A DNA stretch of 15,620 nt from Candidatus Omnitrophica bacterium UBA5776 (GCA_002418595.1 DIEK01000087.1:24289-39908), one strand, 5' to 3'. Positions 7,574-14,224 are shown, counted from the first letter of the stretch. Notes: generated by a model not told the origin, from the letters alone. Translations and numbers: made by a program.

Positions 7574-7683
7574 GCAAAGAGATAATAAAACTCTTTTCTA
7601 AGCCGGCTAATCTCGCCTTTTAAAAAGCGGGGATAGCCACGGATTCAAGCCGGAAGGAAAGTGATTCTTCCGGTTTTTATTTT
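7574..7683 (+). promoter_or_regulatory. Structured leader with mutually exclusive hairpins (attenuator or riboswitch-like)
   Basis: Three elements follow the predicted transcription start. Hairpin 1 pairs AAAGAG (7576-7581) with CTCTTT (7591-7596). Hairpin 2 pairs 7605-7616 with 7627-7638: 12 positions with one A-A mismatch and two G-U pairs around a 10-nt loop. The third element is an intrinsic terminator (7650-7683). CCGGCT (7603-7608), which overlaps the 5' arm of hairpin 2, is exactly complementary to AGCCGG (7648-7653), which overlaps the 5' arm of the terminator. So either hairpin 2 and the terminator form, or an antiterminator replaces both. I could not match it confidently to a known riboswitch class. 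Its position before a PilZ gene makes c-di-GMP one possible ligand, but that is only a guess from context. Confidence 0.6.
7650..7683 (+). terminator. Intrinsic terminator inside the PilZ1 leader
   Basis: CCGGAAG (7650-7656) pairs with CTTCCGG (7667-7673). The stem extends past a bulged G by two A-T pairs, with loop AGTGA, and is followed directly by TTTTTATTTT. It lies between the promoter and the gene it precedes, so it should act as a conditional stop and not as an end-of-operon terminator. Confidence 0.8.
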
Positions 7684-7741
7684 GGGAAAGGGGCCTTCTC
7701 CAGGGGGACGGAAACGTGTTGTATCTCTCCACGCAGGATAT

Positions 7742-8068
7742 ATGGTAAACCAGGACGAAAGAAGATTTTTTGTCAGGATTCCGGTAAGCTTTCCATTGAA
7801 ATTCTCTTTGACCGGTTCCTCCTTGCAATGTATAGGAACCGTCAGCGACGTGAGCATCCGCGGGCTGGGGATATTTACAGAGACTTCGTTGTCGCGAGGC
7901 GCTTCTCTGGATTGCTGGCTTCTTCTTTCCGACAAAAACCGGCCGTTCTACACGAAAGGCGAAGTAATTTGGACTATACAGGAAGGGGGAAAAACCCTTC
8001 GCGCCGGTATCAGCCTTTCCAATCCGGTCACAACAGGAGTGGCGCACGTTCTTAGACAAAACAGTTAA
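7742..8068 (+). CDS. PilZ-domain protein, first copy (predicted c-di-GMP receptor)
   Basis: This is a single-domain PilZ protein of 108 residues. PilZ domains bind cyclic di-GMP and alter a partner or process such as motility or exopolysaccharide synthesis. Both signature motifs are present: RxxxR at R8-R12 (RFFVR) and DxSxxG at D36-G41 (DVSIRG). The GEVIW strand (73-77) is also typical. The frame is open back to a GTG at 7661, but that codon lies inside the terminator hairpin. The ATG at 7742 places RxxxR at the normal N-terminal position and has AGGA 3-4 nt upstream, which is rather close. It is similar to the next PilZ gene along its whole length, which indicates a tandem duplication. The cellular target is unknown. 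Confidence 0.88.
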   Translation: MVNQDERRFFVRIPVSFPLKFSLTGSSLQCIGTVSDVSIRGLGIFTETSLSRGASLDCWLLLSDKNRPFYTKGEVIWTIQEGGKTLRAGISLSNPVTTGVAHVLRQNS

Positions 8069-8073
8069 TCCGG

Positions 8074-8114
8074 CCGCAGAAACCCCCGGGTTTGAAAACC
8101 GGGGATGGATGCGG
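8074..8114 (+). other. Two-tier hairpin after the first PilZ gene
   Basis: CCGCA (8074-8078) pairs with TGCGG (8110-8114). Inside it, CCCCGG plus TT (8084-8092, one bulged G) pairs with AACCGGGG (8097-8104) around a 4-nt loop. It starts 6 nt after the stop codon. The tail has only TTT and then mixed sequence, so it is either a weak terminator or a 3'-end stabilising structure. Confidence 0.5.
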
Positions 8115-8135
8115 TTTGAGTAAATCCGTTTTACG

Positions 8136-8165
8136 TTGACAGCCCCCGTCCCGGTAAGCTATAAT
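8136..8165 (+). promoter_or_regulatory. Consensus sigma70-type promoter for the second PilZ gene
   Basis: TTGACA (8136-8141) and TATAAT (8160-8165) are both exact consensus hexamers with an 18-nt spacer. Transcription would begin near 8172 and give a leader of about 125 nt. A second exact TATAAT lies at 8191-8196 but has no matching -35. Confidence 0.82.
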
Positions 8166-8208
8166 CTATCGGGCCGGAATAAAACCCCGGTATAATAGTT
8201 TAGATTTC

Positions 8209-8290
8209 AGGCCGCGCTTCCATGAGGGAGTCAGGGCCTTACCGGCCTTCATTTAGGGGATTAAAGGCGGATCTGCGGCGGGGAGATCCG
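8209..8290 (+). promoter_or_regulatory. Structured leader of the second PilZ gene, hairpin over the ribosome-binding region
   Basis: Two structured parts are visible. Upstream, AGGCC (near 8209) can pair with either of two later GGCCT copies (near 8236 and 8244). The inner arms CTTCC and GGGAG pair around an ATGA loop. Close to the start codon, CGGATCT (8268-8274) pairs perfectly with AGATCCG (8284-8290), leaving GCGGCGGGG in the loop. The best ribosome-binding candidate (GGAG, 8282-8285) straddles this loop and stem, so the hairpin could limit translation. No terminator-like U-run is present, unlike the first PilZ leader. Confidence 0.45.
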
Positions 8291-8296
8291 GGATAA

Positions 8297-8641
8297 ATGG
8301 AATATATAGAACAGCCAGACGGGAGCCCGGAAGACCAGAGATTATTCGAGCGTATTCAGGTCCAATTTCCCGTAAAGTACACCGATCTGTATTCGCATAT
8401 CTCCGGAGAAGCGGTTTCAAGCGACATCAGCGCTTACGGCCTGGGCATGATCTCCGGAACTGAACCGCAGTCTTCGGCGGATCTCGAGATATGGGTGAAC
8501 GTTCCCGACCAGGGCCAGCCGCTTTACGCCAGGGGCAGGGTAGTCTGGTGCAGGCCGGAAGGCGGGAAGAGTTATCGCATGGGTATCCGTCTGGAGAATG
8601 CCGAACTAATGAGGTTTTCCAGGGTCATGCGGCTGCATTGA
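8297..8641 (+). CDS. PilZ-domain protein, second copy (predicted c-di-GMP receptor)
   Basis: This 114-residue single-domain PilZ protein has RxxxR at R15-R19 (RLFER), DxSxxG at D43-G48 (DISAYG) and the GRVVW strand (80-84). It aligns with the upstream PilZ protein almost end to end (FPVK/FPLK, ISAYGLGM/SIRGLGIF, LYARGRVVW/FYTKGEVIW, EGGKSYRMGIRLEN/EGGKTLRAGISLSN), so the two are tandem paralogues. The ATG at 8297 has no strong free ribosome-binding site: GGAG lies 11 nt upstream and partly in a hairpin. It has its own consensus promoter and is not simply read through from the first copy. Its target is unknown. Confidence 0.88.
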   Translation: MEYIEQPDGSPEDQRLFERIQVQFPVKYTDLYSHISGEAVSSDISAYGLGMISGTEPQSSADLEIWVNVPDQGQPLYARGRVVWCRPEGGKSYRMGIRLENAELMRFSRVMRLH

Positions 8642-8683
8642 TATACCCGGCGGCGTACGCGGTCCCGTCCCGATATAAAAATC

Positions 8684-8712
8684 TTGACCATATAATAAAC
8701 ATGTGTTAGAGT
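8684..8712 (+). promoter_or_regulatory. Promoter of the sugar-uptake operon
   Basis: TTGACC (8684-8689), a 17-nt spacer and TAGAGT (8707-8712) with TG just before the -10 (extended -10) make a plausible sigma70 promoter. It would start transcription near 8719, about 80 nt before the binding-protein gene. The -10 lies inside the inverted repeat at 8701-8721. Confidence 0.5.
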
Positions 8713-8721
8713 TAAACACAT
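8701..8721. promoter_or_regulatory. Operator-like perfect inverted repeat over the -10
   Basis: ATGTGTT (8701-8707) and AACACAT (8715-8721) are perfect inverted repeats separated by 7 nt, 21 bp in all. The element covers the proposed -10 and the start point, the classic place for a sugar-responsive repressor such as a LacI- or GntR-type regulator. No regulator gene is visible in the window. Confidence 0.55.
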
Positions 8722-8798
8722 CTTATTTTATCCGCACTACAACCAACTGTCGGTAAATCCCGTTACAGCACAAGATTTCCGGCTCGAGAGGAGGCTCA

Positions 8799-10118
8799 AT
8801 GGCGGTAAAATTCTCCGGCTGTTTGAGAGGGGTATCGGCCTTTTCAATTCTAAGTCTGCTTTGCCTGTGCGGATGCTCGCCTACGCCTGCGGAGAATAAG
8901 AATTCCGTGGTCATCTGGCACTGGATGACCGACCGTCAGCCCGCGTTCGAGGAATTGAGCCGCCGGTATGAAGAATTGACCGGCGTGAAAGTTACCTTCG
9001 AGCTCTACGCTCCTTCCGACGCCTATTCCCAGAAGATCAGGGCCGCCGCGCAGAGCGTGAGTCTGCCCGATATCTTCGGCATACTGGGAGAAAAACGTGA
9101 TTTTTCCTCCTTCGTCAAGGCGGGCCATATACTTGATATAACTCCTTATATGTCGGCGGACAACGGTAAATGGAAGAACGTGTTCTTTTCCAAAGCCCTG
9201 GCCGTCAACGAGTTTTCTTCCGATAATACCTATGGGGTCACCCCGGGTATATACGGGGTACCTATCGACATAACAACCATCCAGATGGTCTATAATAAGA
9301 AGCTGCTGAAACAGATAGGCGGAAATCCTAACAGGCCGCCGGCCACTCTGGAGGAATTTCTCGCTTTAGGACCGAAGATCAAGGCTTCCGGTATCCAGGG
9401 TCTCGTTTCCGGGTGGGGAGAAGTGTGGATGGTCGATTGTATGGCAAATAATTACGCCTTCAACGTGATGGGGAAAGACAAGGTATTGGCTACAATAAGA
9501 GGCGACGTCCCTTATACAGATCCGGACTGGATCAAGGTTTTCGAGATATTCAATCAAATGCAGAACTCCGGAGTGCTGGCGAACGGACTTGTAACCATGG
9601 TCAACAAGAACGCCGAGCAGCTTTTTGCCAACGAAAAGGCCGTGTTCGCGTTCAACGGCTCCTGGTGCGTGAATGTTTACAAGGGTATGAATCCCGGCTT
9701 GGAGTTCGGCGCCATGCTGCCGCCGGCGGTGAGTTCCAGGTATCCTATGGTAATCTGGGGCGGGGCGGGATCTTCTTTTATGGTTAACGCCAGATCGTCT
9801 AGGAAGGAAGAGGCGGTCAAGTTCTTGCGCTGGCTTACCGACCGTGAACAGCAGGTTTTCTTGGCGGAGATAACGCTTAACCTGCCGGCGAACAAAGACA
9901 GCCTGAAGAAAATATCCGACGTGCTGGCGCAATTCGCGGACGATATAGAGACTTCCACGCATCCCAACGTGTGGGGGGGGTCCGAATTCCCCGCCGTGGT
10001 CGAAGCCCTTGACAAGGGGATTCAGTCCATAGTTATCGGGGAGAAAACCTCCGTGCAGGTGGCGGAAGAGGTGCAGAAGATAAAACAAAGGGAATTGTCG
10101 AAGAAAAACAGCAAGTAA
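8799..10118 (+). CDS. ABC sugar transporter, extracellular solute-binding lipoprotein (family 1)
   Basis: This 439-residue periplasmic or surface-anchored protein captures an oligosaccharide or sugar for the two permeases downstream. The signal ends in lipobox L-C-G-C, so C26 is lipidated. The mature protein starts with the family pattern VVIWHWMTDRQPAFEEL and ELTGVKVTFEL. Later come SLPDIFGILG, YGVPIDITTIQMVYNKKLL, and FAFNGSWCVN in the hinge region. The start at 8799 has AGGAGG 4 nt upstream. A run of eight G (9973-9980) encodes W-G-G without breaking the frame. The exact sugar cannot be read from the sequence. Its neighbours (glycosidase, jelly-roll protein) suggest a polysaccharide breakdown product. 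Confidence 0.92.
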   Translation: MAVKFSGCLRGVSAFSILSLLCLCGCSPTPAENKNSVVIWHWMTDRQPAFEELSRRYEELTGVKVTFELYAPSDAYSQKIRAAAQSVSLPDIFGILGEKRDFSSFVKAGHILDITPYMSADNGKWKNVFFSKALAVNEFSSDNTYGVTPGIYGVPIDITTIQMVYNKKLLKQIGGNPNRPPATLEEFLALGPKIKASGIQGLVSGWGEVWMVDCMANNYAFNVMGKDKVLATIRGDVPYTDPDWIKVFEIFNQMQNSGVLANGLVTMVNKNAEQLFANEKAVFAFNGSWCVNVYKGMNPGLEFGAMLPPAVSSRYPMVIWGGAGSSFMVNARSSRKEEAVKFLRWLTDREQQVFLAEITLNLPANKDSLKKISDVLAQFADDIETSTHPNVWGGSEFPAVVEALDKGIQSIVIGEKTSVQVAEEVQKIKQRELSKKNSK

Positions 10119-10120
10119 CA

Positions 10121-10148
10121 TCCGCCGCGCGGCCGGCGCCCGGGCGGA
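10121..10148 (+). other. GC-rich hairpin between binding-protein and permease genes
   Basis: TCCGCC (10121-10126) pairs with GGCGGA (10143-10148), and inside it GCGC (10127-10130) pairs with GCGC (10136-10139). There is no U-run, so it is not an ordinary terminator. In such operons, hairpins at this place are known to protect the upstream binding-protein mRNA or reduce permease expression. It also covers the only purine-rich stretch (GGCGGA) upstream of the permease start. Confidence 0.6.
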
Positions 10149-10160
10149 CAAACGTCTCAT

Positions 10161-11039
10161 ATGCGTATTAAATCGACACTGGAAAATTATCTTTTTGTTC
10201 TGCCCGCGGTCGCGATTTTCCTTATTTTCTATCTTATCCCGTTCATTTGGGTCTTCCAGCTCGGTATGTATGAATGGGACGGTATTCTTCCTACCAAGAC
10301 TTTTGTCGGCCTGTCTAATTTCAAAGAAGTCCTTACTCAGGACAACATCTGGTGGCTTTCCATGTGGAACGCCGGGTATATTACCCTGATCGCCATTATC
10401 TTTCAGAACGCGATGGCTTTTATGCTGGCCATGGCCTGCGACAGGGAAATAAAGATGAAGAATTTCTTCCGGCTCGTCTTTTTTATCCCGCCGGTGCTTT
10501 CCGAGGTGGTAGTCGGCCTTGTATGGCAGTGGATACTCGACGGTAATTACGGGCTTCTTAACGCCTGGCTGCTCAAAATGGGGCTGCCTCATCTGGTCAA
10601 GAACTGGCTTTCGGATCCGCAGACCGCGCTTACTACCGTGGCCGTGGTGCACTGCTGGAAAGGCTTCGGCTGGGGCTTCCTGATTTTTCTGGCCGGACTA
10701 CAGACGATCCCGCGGGAGTTGTATGAAGCCGCGCGCGTGGACGGGGCCAACGCCTGGGCGAGTTTCAAGAACATAACCCTGCCGTTGATGGTTCCGGTAG
10801 CCATACTGGTTGCTATCCTTACCGTCCTGGGCACCATGCAGGCGTTCGTTTTGATTATAGCCATGACCGGCGGCGGCCCGGCTTACCACACGCAGGTGCC
10901 GGTGCTGCGCATATTGGCTTCCATGCGCGGATCGTCGCGTTTCGGCTACGCCTGCGCGCAGGGCATTGTTTTCGGGGTGGTGTTGATAATAATTTCGTTC
11001 GTGCAATACCGTTTTTCCAAGAGATCAAGGCAATATTAA
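10161..11039 (+). CDS. ABC sugar transporter permease, MalF/UgpA type
   Basis: This 292-residue inner-membrane permease has about six membrane segments (near 10-35, 72-93, 104-126, 156-180, 212-236, 262-284). The cytoplasmic EAA loop, which docks the ATPase, reads EAARVDGANAWASFKNITLP (189-208). It pairs with the next gene to form the channel. The start at 10161 gives the usual short cytoplasmic N-terminus. The ribosome-binding site is poor: GGCGGA lies 12 nt upstream and in a hairpin, so expression may be lower than that of the binding protein. No ATPase gene follows; a shared MsmK/MalK-type ATPase encoded elsewhere is likely. Confidence 0.93.
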   Translation: MRIKSTLENYLFVLPAVAIFLIFYLIPFIWVFQLGMYEWDGILPTKTFVGLSNFKEVLTQDNIWWLSMWNAGYITLIAIIFQNAMAFMLAMACDREIKMKNFFRLVFFIPPVLSEVVVGLVWQWILDGNYGLLNAWLLKMGLPHLVKNWLSDPQTALTTVAVVHCWKGFGWGFLIFLAGLQTIPRELYEAARVDGANAWASFKNITLPLMVPVAILVAILTVLGTMQAFVLIIAMTGGGPAYHTQVPVLRILASMRGSSRFGYACAQGIVFGVVLIIISFVQYRFSKRSRQY

Positions 11040-11063
11040 CGCGCCGAAGGAGAGCCGTCGCAT

Positions 11064-11912
11064 ATGAAAAGCGATAAATATTACCGCGGTAAGAAAGCAG
11101 CAGTGAATGTGATAATCTACGCTTTTCTTATAGCGGTGGCGTTGACCTGTATTTTCCCGCTGCTCTGGATGTTCTCTTCCAGCCTAAAAACGCAGGAGAC
11201 CATTTTCCGGGACATGTCGCTTATTCCCAAGGAGTTCCATTTCGAGAATTACGTCCTGGCCTGGAAGCAGGGCGGGTTCGGGCGGAACTTTTTCAACAGC
11301 ATCGTTTATACCTCGATCGTCGTGCTCGGCATAGTGGTGGTTTCCTCTCTGGCCGCTTACGCCTTTTCCAGGTTCACCTTCCCGGGCAGGAATCTTATTT
11401 TCTATATGTTCATGGCGGCGATGATGATCCCTATCCCCGGCAGCTTCGTCCCGCTTTATGTTCTGTTGAACAAGTTGCACCTGCGCAACACCGCCATAGG
11501 ATATATACTTTGCATGATCAACGTCGGATTGTCGACCAGCATCTTTCTTCTGAAGACTTTTTTCGACAAGATGCCCAAGGAACTCGAAGACGCGGCGAGG
11601 ATAGACGGCTGCTCCAAACTCGGCATTTGGCGTCACGTCGCCCTGCCGCTGGCGAAGCCCGTTCTGGCCGTCGTGGTAGTTTTGAACGCGCTTAATGTCT
11701 GGAACGAGTACGTGCTGGCGCTGATCATATTCGATTCCAAACCCTTGATGCCGCTGCAGGTGGCGTTGATGACGTTCCAGGGGGAATTCATTACGCGTTA
11801 TCCGCTGCTCATGGCCGGGTTGACCATCACCGCCCTGCCTATAATACTGGTTTATATTCTTATGCAAAAATACATAGTCAAAGGCGTAACTCAAGGAGCA
11901 TTAGTGGGGTAA
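11064..11912 (+). CDS. ABC sugar transporter permease, MalG/UgpE type
   Basis: This 282-residue inner-membrane permease is the partner of the upstream permease. It begins with a cytoplasmic tail and a first membrane segment (about 13-37) ending in the typical FPLLWMFSSSLK. It carries an exported loop with ENYVLAW, and the ATPase-docking EAA loop is EDAARIDGCSKLGIWRHVALP (175-195). The C-terminus IVKGVTQGALVG is typical of MalG-type permeases. The start at 11064 has AAGGAG 11 nt upstream, slightly far. The gene ends 5 nt before the glycosidase gene, so they are cotranscribed. Confidence 0.93.
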   Translation: MKSDKYYRGKKAAVNVIIYAFLIAVALTCIFPLLWMFSSSLKTQETIFRDMSLIPKEFHFENYVLAWKQGGFGRNFFNSIVYTSIVVLGIVVVSSLAAYAFSRFTFPGRNLIFYMFMAAMMIPIPGSFVPLYVLLNKLHLRNTAIGYILCMINVGLSTSIFLLKTFFDKMPKELEDAARIDGCSKLGIWRHVALPLAKPVLAVVVVLNALNVWNEYVLALIIFDSKPLMPLQVALMTFQGEFITRYPLLMAGLTITALPIILVYILMQKYIVKGVTQGALVG

Positions 11913-11917
11913 ATATT

Positions 11918-14224
11918 ATGAAGATATCTGTTATTTCCTTATGTTTGGCGTTTTTGTTGTTTTCCGGCGGCTCTGCCCGGGCCGGGGACGGCACTTCGGC
12001 CGCGAAGGATCCGGCCGAATCCTCCTCGACGTTGATCACCAAGTCCTGGCAGGCGCACGGCAGCGGAGACGTGGAAGCCACGTTTAAATACACCGGCAGG
12101 TGCATCGAATTGTATTCGGCCGAGGCGTTGAAGCAGCAGGGATCGCTGAAGGGGATGCCCTCCAATAAGGACGAGATACAAGCGGTCGCCGTCTTGAACG
12201 ACGTCGCCACCGCTTATTTCATCCAGGCCGAGAGTTATATGAGGCAGGGCAAGAACGACGAGGCTAAAAAGCTGTTCAAGACCATCATAGAGAAATACCC
12301 TTTTGCCCAGGCCTGGGACCAGCGCGGGTGGTATTGGAAGATAGCTCAGGCCTCCGAGCAGAGCGTCAAAAAGATAGAAACCGGTTCTATAGAGATAGAA
12401 GAAAAGAAGAAGGTCAGCCAGCTGCCGACGGTAATAGAACTGTATGATCCGGGGAAAGAGGATGTGGTTGATTATGAAAAATACGGCGAATTCACCAAGA
12501 CCGGCACCGCCGAGTATAAATACATCGTCAAGGACCAGGAAGGCTTGAGCGCGGCGGTGGGCGAGGGAATCTACCCCAATACCACTTCCATCCGCTGGGA
12601 CCCTGCCTACAAAAAAGCGCAGAAGGAAAAAAGGCTGGAGGGATCGCATTGGGATTACGTGCATTCCCCGGACCTGGAAGCGGCTTTCCTAAAATGGGCC
12701 ACGGCTCCGGAACCGCAGGGCGTCAAACTTTTCTATCTCGGATTGATTCTGGAAAAATCCGGACTTTATAAACACGCGCTGAAGTGCTATTACGCGATAG
12801 TCGTGCATTTCCCGGGGACTTACGGCTGGACTTACTGGCACACACCCTGGTATGTGGGGCAGGCCGCCATCGCCAAGATAAAACACATATTGCGCAACAA
12901 CCCCTCGCTCGGATATAAACTGGTCGGGGCGGACATAAAGATATTGAACGGTTTCGACAACGACGTATCCAACGATATGGCGGTGACGACACCGGGAAAA
13001 TTCGTGAAAACATCTTCTCTGGACAAGGTGAAGGGACGTCTGTCCGACGGACGGGCTCCTGCGGTGAAAAAGCGGCTGGGATGCGGGAAGGTGCATCTTG
13101 TTCAATACGAAGACGACGGCTGGCAGTTGATCGTCGAAGGCAAACCGTACGTGATCAGGGCCGTTACTTACGCCCCCACCAAGATCGGACAGTCCCCCGA
13201 TGAGGGGACTCTCGGGAACTGGATGGAGGAAGATTTCAATGCCAACGGCAAGATAGACGGCCCTTACGATGCTTTCGTGGACAAGAACAGGAACAACATC
13301 CGGGACGCCAATGAGCCGGCGGTAGGGGATTTCAAGCTGATGAAGGATATGGGCATAAACACGATCAGGCTTTATCATCATCCCAAGACAATCAACAAGG
13401 AACTGATGCGCGCGATGTACAAGGATTACGGCATCAGGGTGATAGTGGGGGATTTCCTCGGCAAATACGCCATAGGTTCCGGCGCGTCTTGGTATCCGGG
13501 AACGGATTATAACGACGAAGAGCACAAGAAGAAAATGATGGAAACCGTGCTCGGCATGGTTAAGGAATTCAAGGACGAGCCTTATGTCCTGTTCTGGCTG
13601 CTGGGCAACGAGAATGTTTACGGATTCGCCTGCAATGCCGACAAGGAGCCGGAGGCTTTTTTCAAGTTCGCCAACGAAGTGGCCGGAAGGATCAAAGAGA
13701 TCGATCCGGAACATCCGGTGGCGATATGCAGCGGAGACGTTCTCTTCCTGGATAAGTACGGTAAGAACGCTCCCGACGTGGATATTTTCGGCACCAACGC
13801 CTACCGCGGAGACTATGGTTTCGGGTTCCTCTGGCGCCAGGTCAAGGAAGAAACGGGTAAACCGGCGTTCATCACGGAATACGGATGTCCGGCTTTTTCC
13901 CTGGGCTTTAGCGTGGAGGAAGCGGAAAAGGCGCAGGCCGAATACCATCGCGGGACATGGGAGGACATAGAGGAGAATATGGCTTTTCATGAGGGAGAGG
14001 GCAACGCAATCGGAGGGGTGATCTTCGAATGGCTGGACGAATGGTGGAAGGCCTATGAACCTTCCATGCACGATACCAAAGGTTTGTTTACGGGGCCTTT
14101 CCCGGACGGATTCATGCACGAAGAGTGGCTGGGTATCTGCGGGCAGGGCGACGGCAAGAACAGCCCGTTCCTGCGGGAATTAAGGCCGGCGTATTTCATG
14201 TATAAAAAGAAATGGAACAGGTGA
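11918..14224 (+). CDS. Secreted clan GH-A-like glycoside hydrolase with N-terminal helical/TPR-like region and EF-hand-like loops
   Basis: This 768-residue exported enzyme has a signal peptide 1-22 (cleavage after ARA). Residues about 85-150 and 265-325 are TPR-like helical segments (AESYMRQGKNDEAKKLFKTI; LEKSGLYKHALKCYYAIV). From about 390 the protein resembles a GH2/GH5/GH72-type TIM barrel. LMKDMGINTIRLYHHP (474-489) is the second strand region, LLGNENVYG (561-569) gives the likely acid/base E565, and ITEYG (652-656) the likely nucleophile E654. Between the first and second strands lie two calcium-type loops, DFNANGKIDG (439-448) and DKNRNNIRDANE (455-466); the latter fits a 12-residue EF-hand loop. 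It probably cuts or rearranges beta-linked glycans outside the cytoplasm. The substrate and exact GH family are not determinable by eye. It starts 5 nt after the permease gene, with GGGGT 7 nt upstream of its ATG. Confidence 0.85.
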   Translation: MKISVISLCLAFLLFSGGSARAGDGTSAAKDPAESSSTLITKSWQAHGSGDVEATFKYTGRCIELYSAEALKQQGSLKGMPSNKDEIQAVAVLNDVATAYFIQAESYMRQGKNDEAKKLFKTIIEKYPFAQAWDQRGWYWKIAQASEQSVKKIETGSIEIEEKKKVSQLPTVIELYDPGKEDVVDYEKYGEFTKTGTAEYKYIVKDQEGLSAAVGEGIYPNTTSIRWDPAYKKAQKEKRLEGSHWDYVHSPDLEAAFLKWATAPEPQGVKLFYLGLILEKSGLYKHALKCYYAIVVHFPGTYGWTYWHTPWYVGQAAIAKIKHILRNNPSLGYKLVGADIKILNGFDNDVSNDMAVTTPGKFVKTSSLDKVKGRLSDGRAPAVKKRLGCGKVHLVQYEDDGWQLIVEGKPYVIRAVTYAPTKIGQSPDEGTLGNWMEEDFNANGKIDGPYDAFVDKNRNNIRDANEPAVGDFKLMKDMGINTIRLYHHPKTINKELMRAMYKDYGIRVIVGDFLGKYAIGSGASWYPGTDYNDEEHKKKMMETVLGMVKEFKDEPYVLFWLLGNENVYGFACNADKEPEAFFKFANEVAGRIKEIDPEHPVAICSGDVLFLDKYGKNAPDVDIFGTNAYRGDYGFGFLWRQVKEETGKPAFITEYGCPAFSLGFSVEEAEKAQAEYHRGTWEDIEENMAFHEGEGNAIGGVIFEWLDEWWKAYEPSMHDTKGLFTGPFPDGFMHEEWLGICGQGDGKNSPFLRELRPAYFMYKKKWNR

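Noticed and set aside
7574..7650. Calling the PilZ1 leader a c-di-GMP-I riboswitch
   Set aside because: CGCAAAG (7573-7579) and AGCGGGG (7626-7632) recall pieces of the GEMM-I consensus, but the order and hairpins do not fit and no GNRA tetraloop hairpin is seen. It is left as an unclassified leader.
7661..7741. Longer PilZ1 reading frame from GTG at 7661
   Set aside because: The codon lies inside the terminator stem-loop, has no ribosome-binding site, and the added residues do not look like a PilZ N-terminus. The ATG at 7742 is preferred.
8191..8196. Second exact TATAAT in the PilZ2 leader as another promoter
   Set aside because: There is no -35-like hexamer at 16-18 nt upstream and no TG extension. 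The TTGACA/TATAAT pair just upstream explains transcription better.
9366..10652. Long open frame on the - strand opposite the binding protein and permease (428 codons)
   Set aside because: It crosses two well-supported genes and an intergenic hairpin, has no family features and is rich in histidine and arginine, as shadows of GC-rich genes are.
12689..14119. Long open frame on the - strand opposite the glycosidase (476 codons)
   Set aside because: The + strand frame has a signal peptide, catalytic motifs and operon context. The opposite frame is a codon-bias shadow without recognisable domains.
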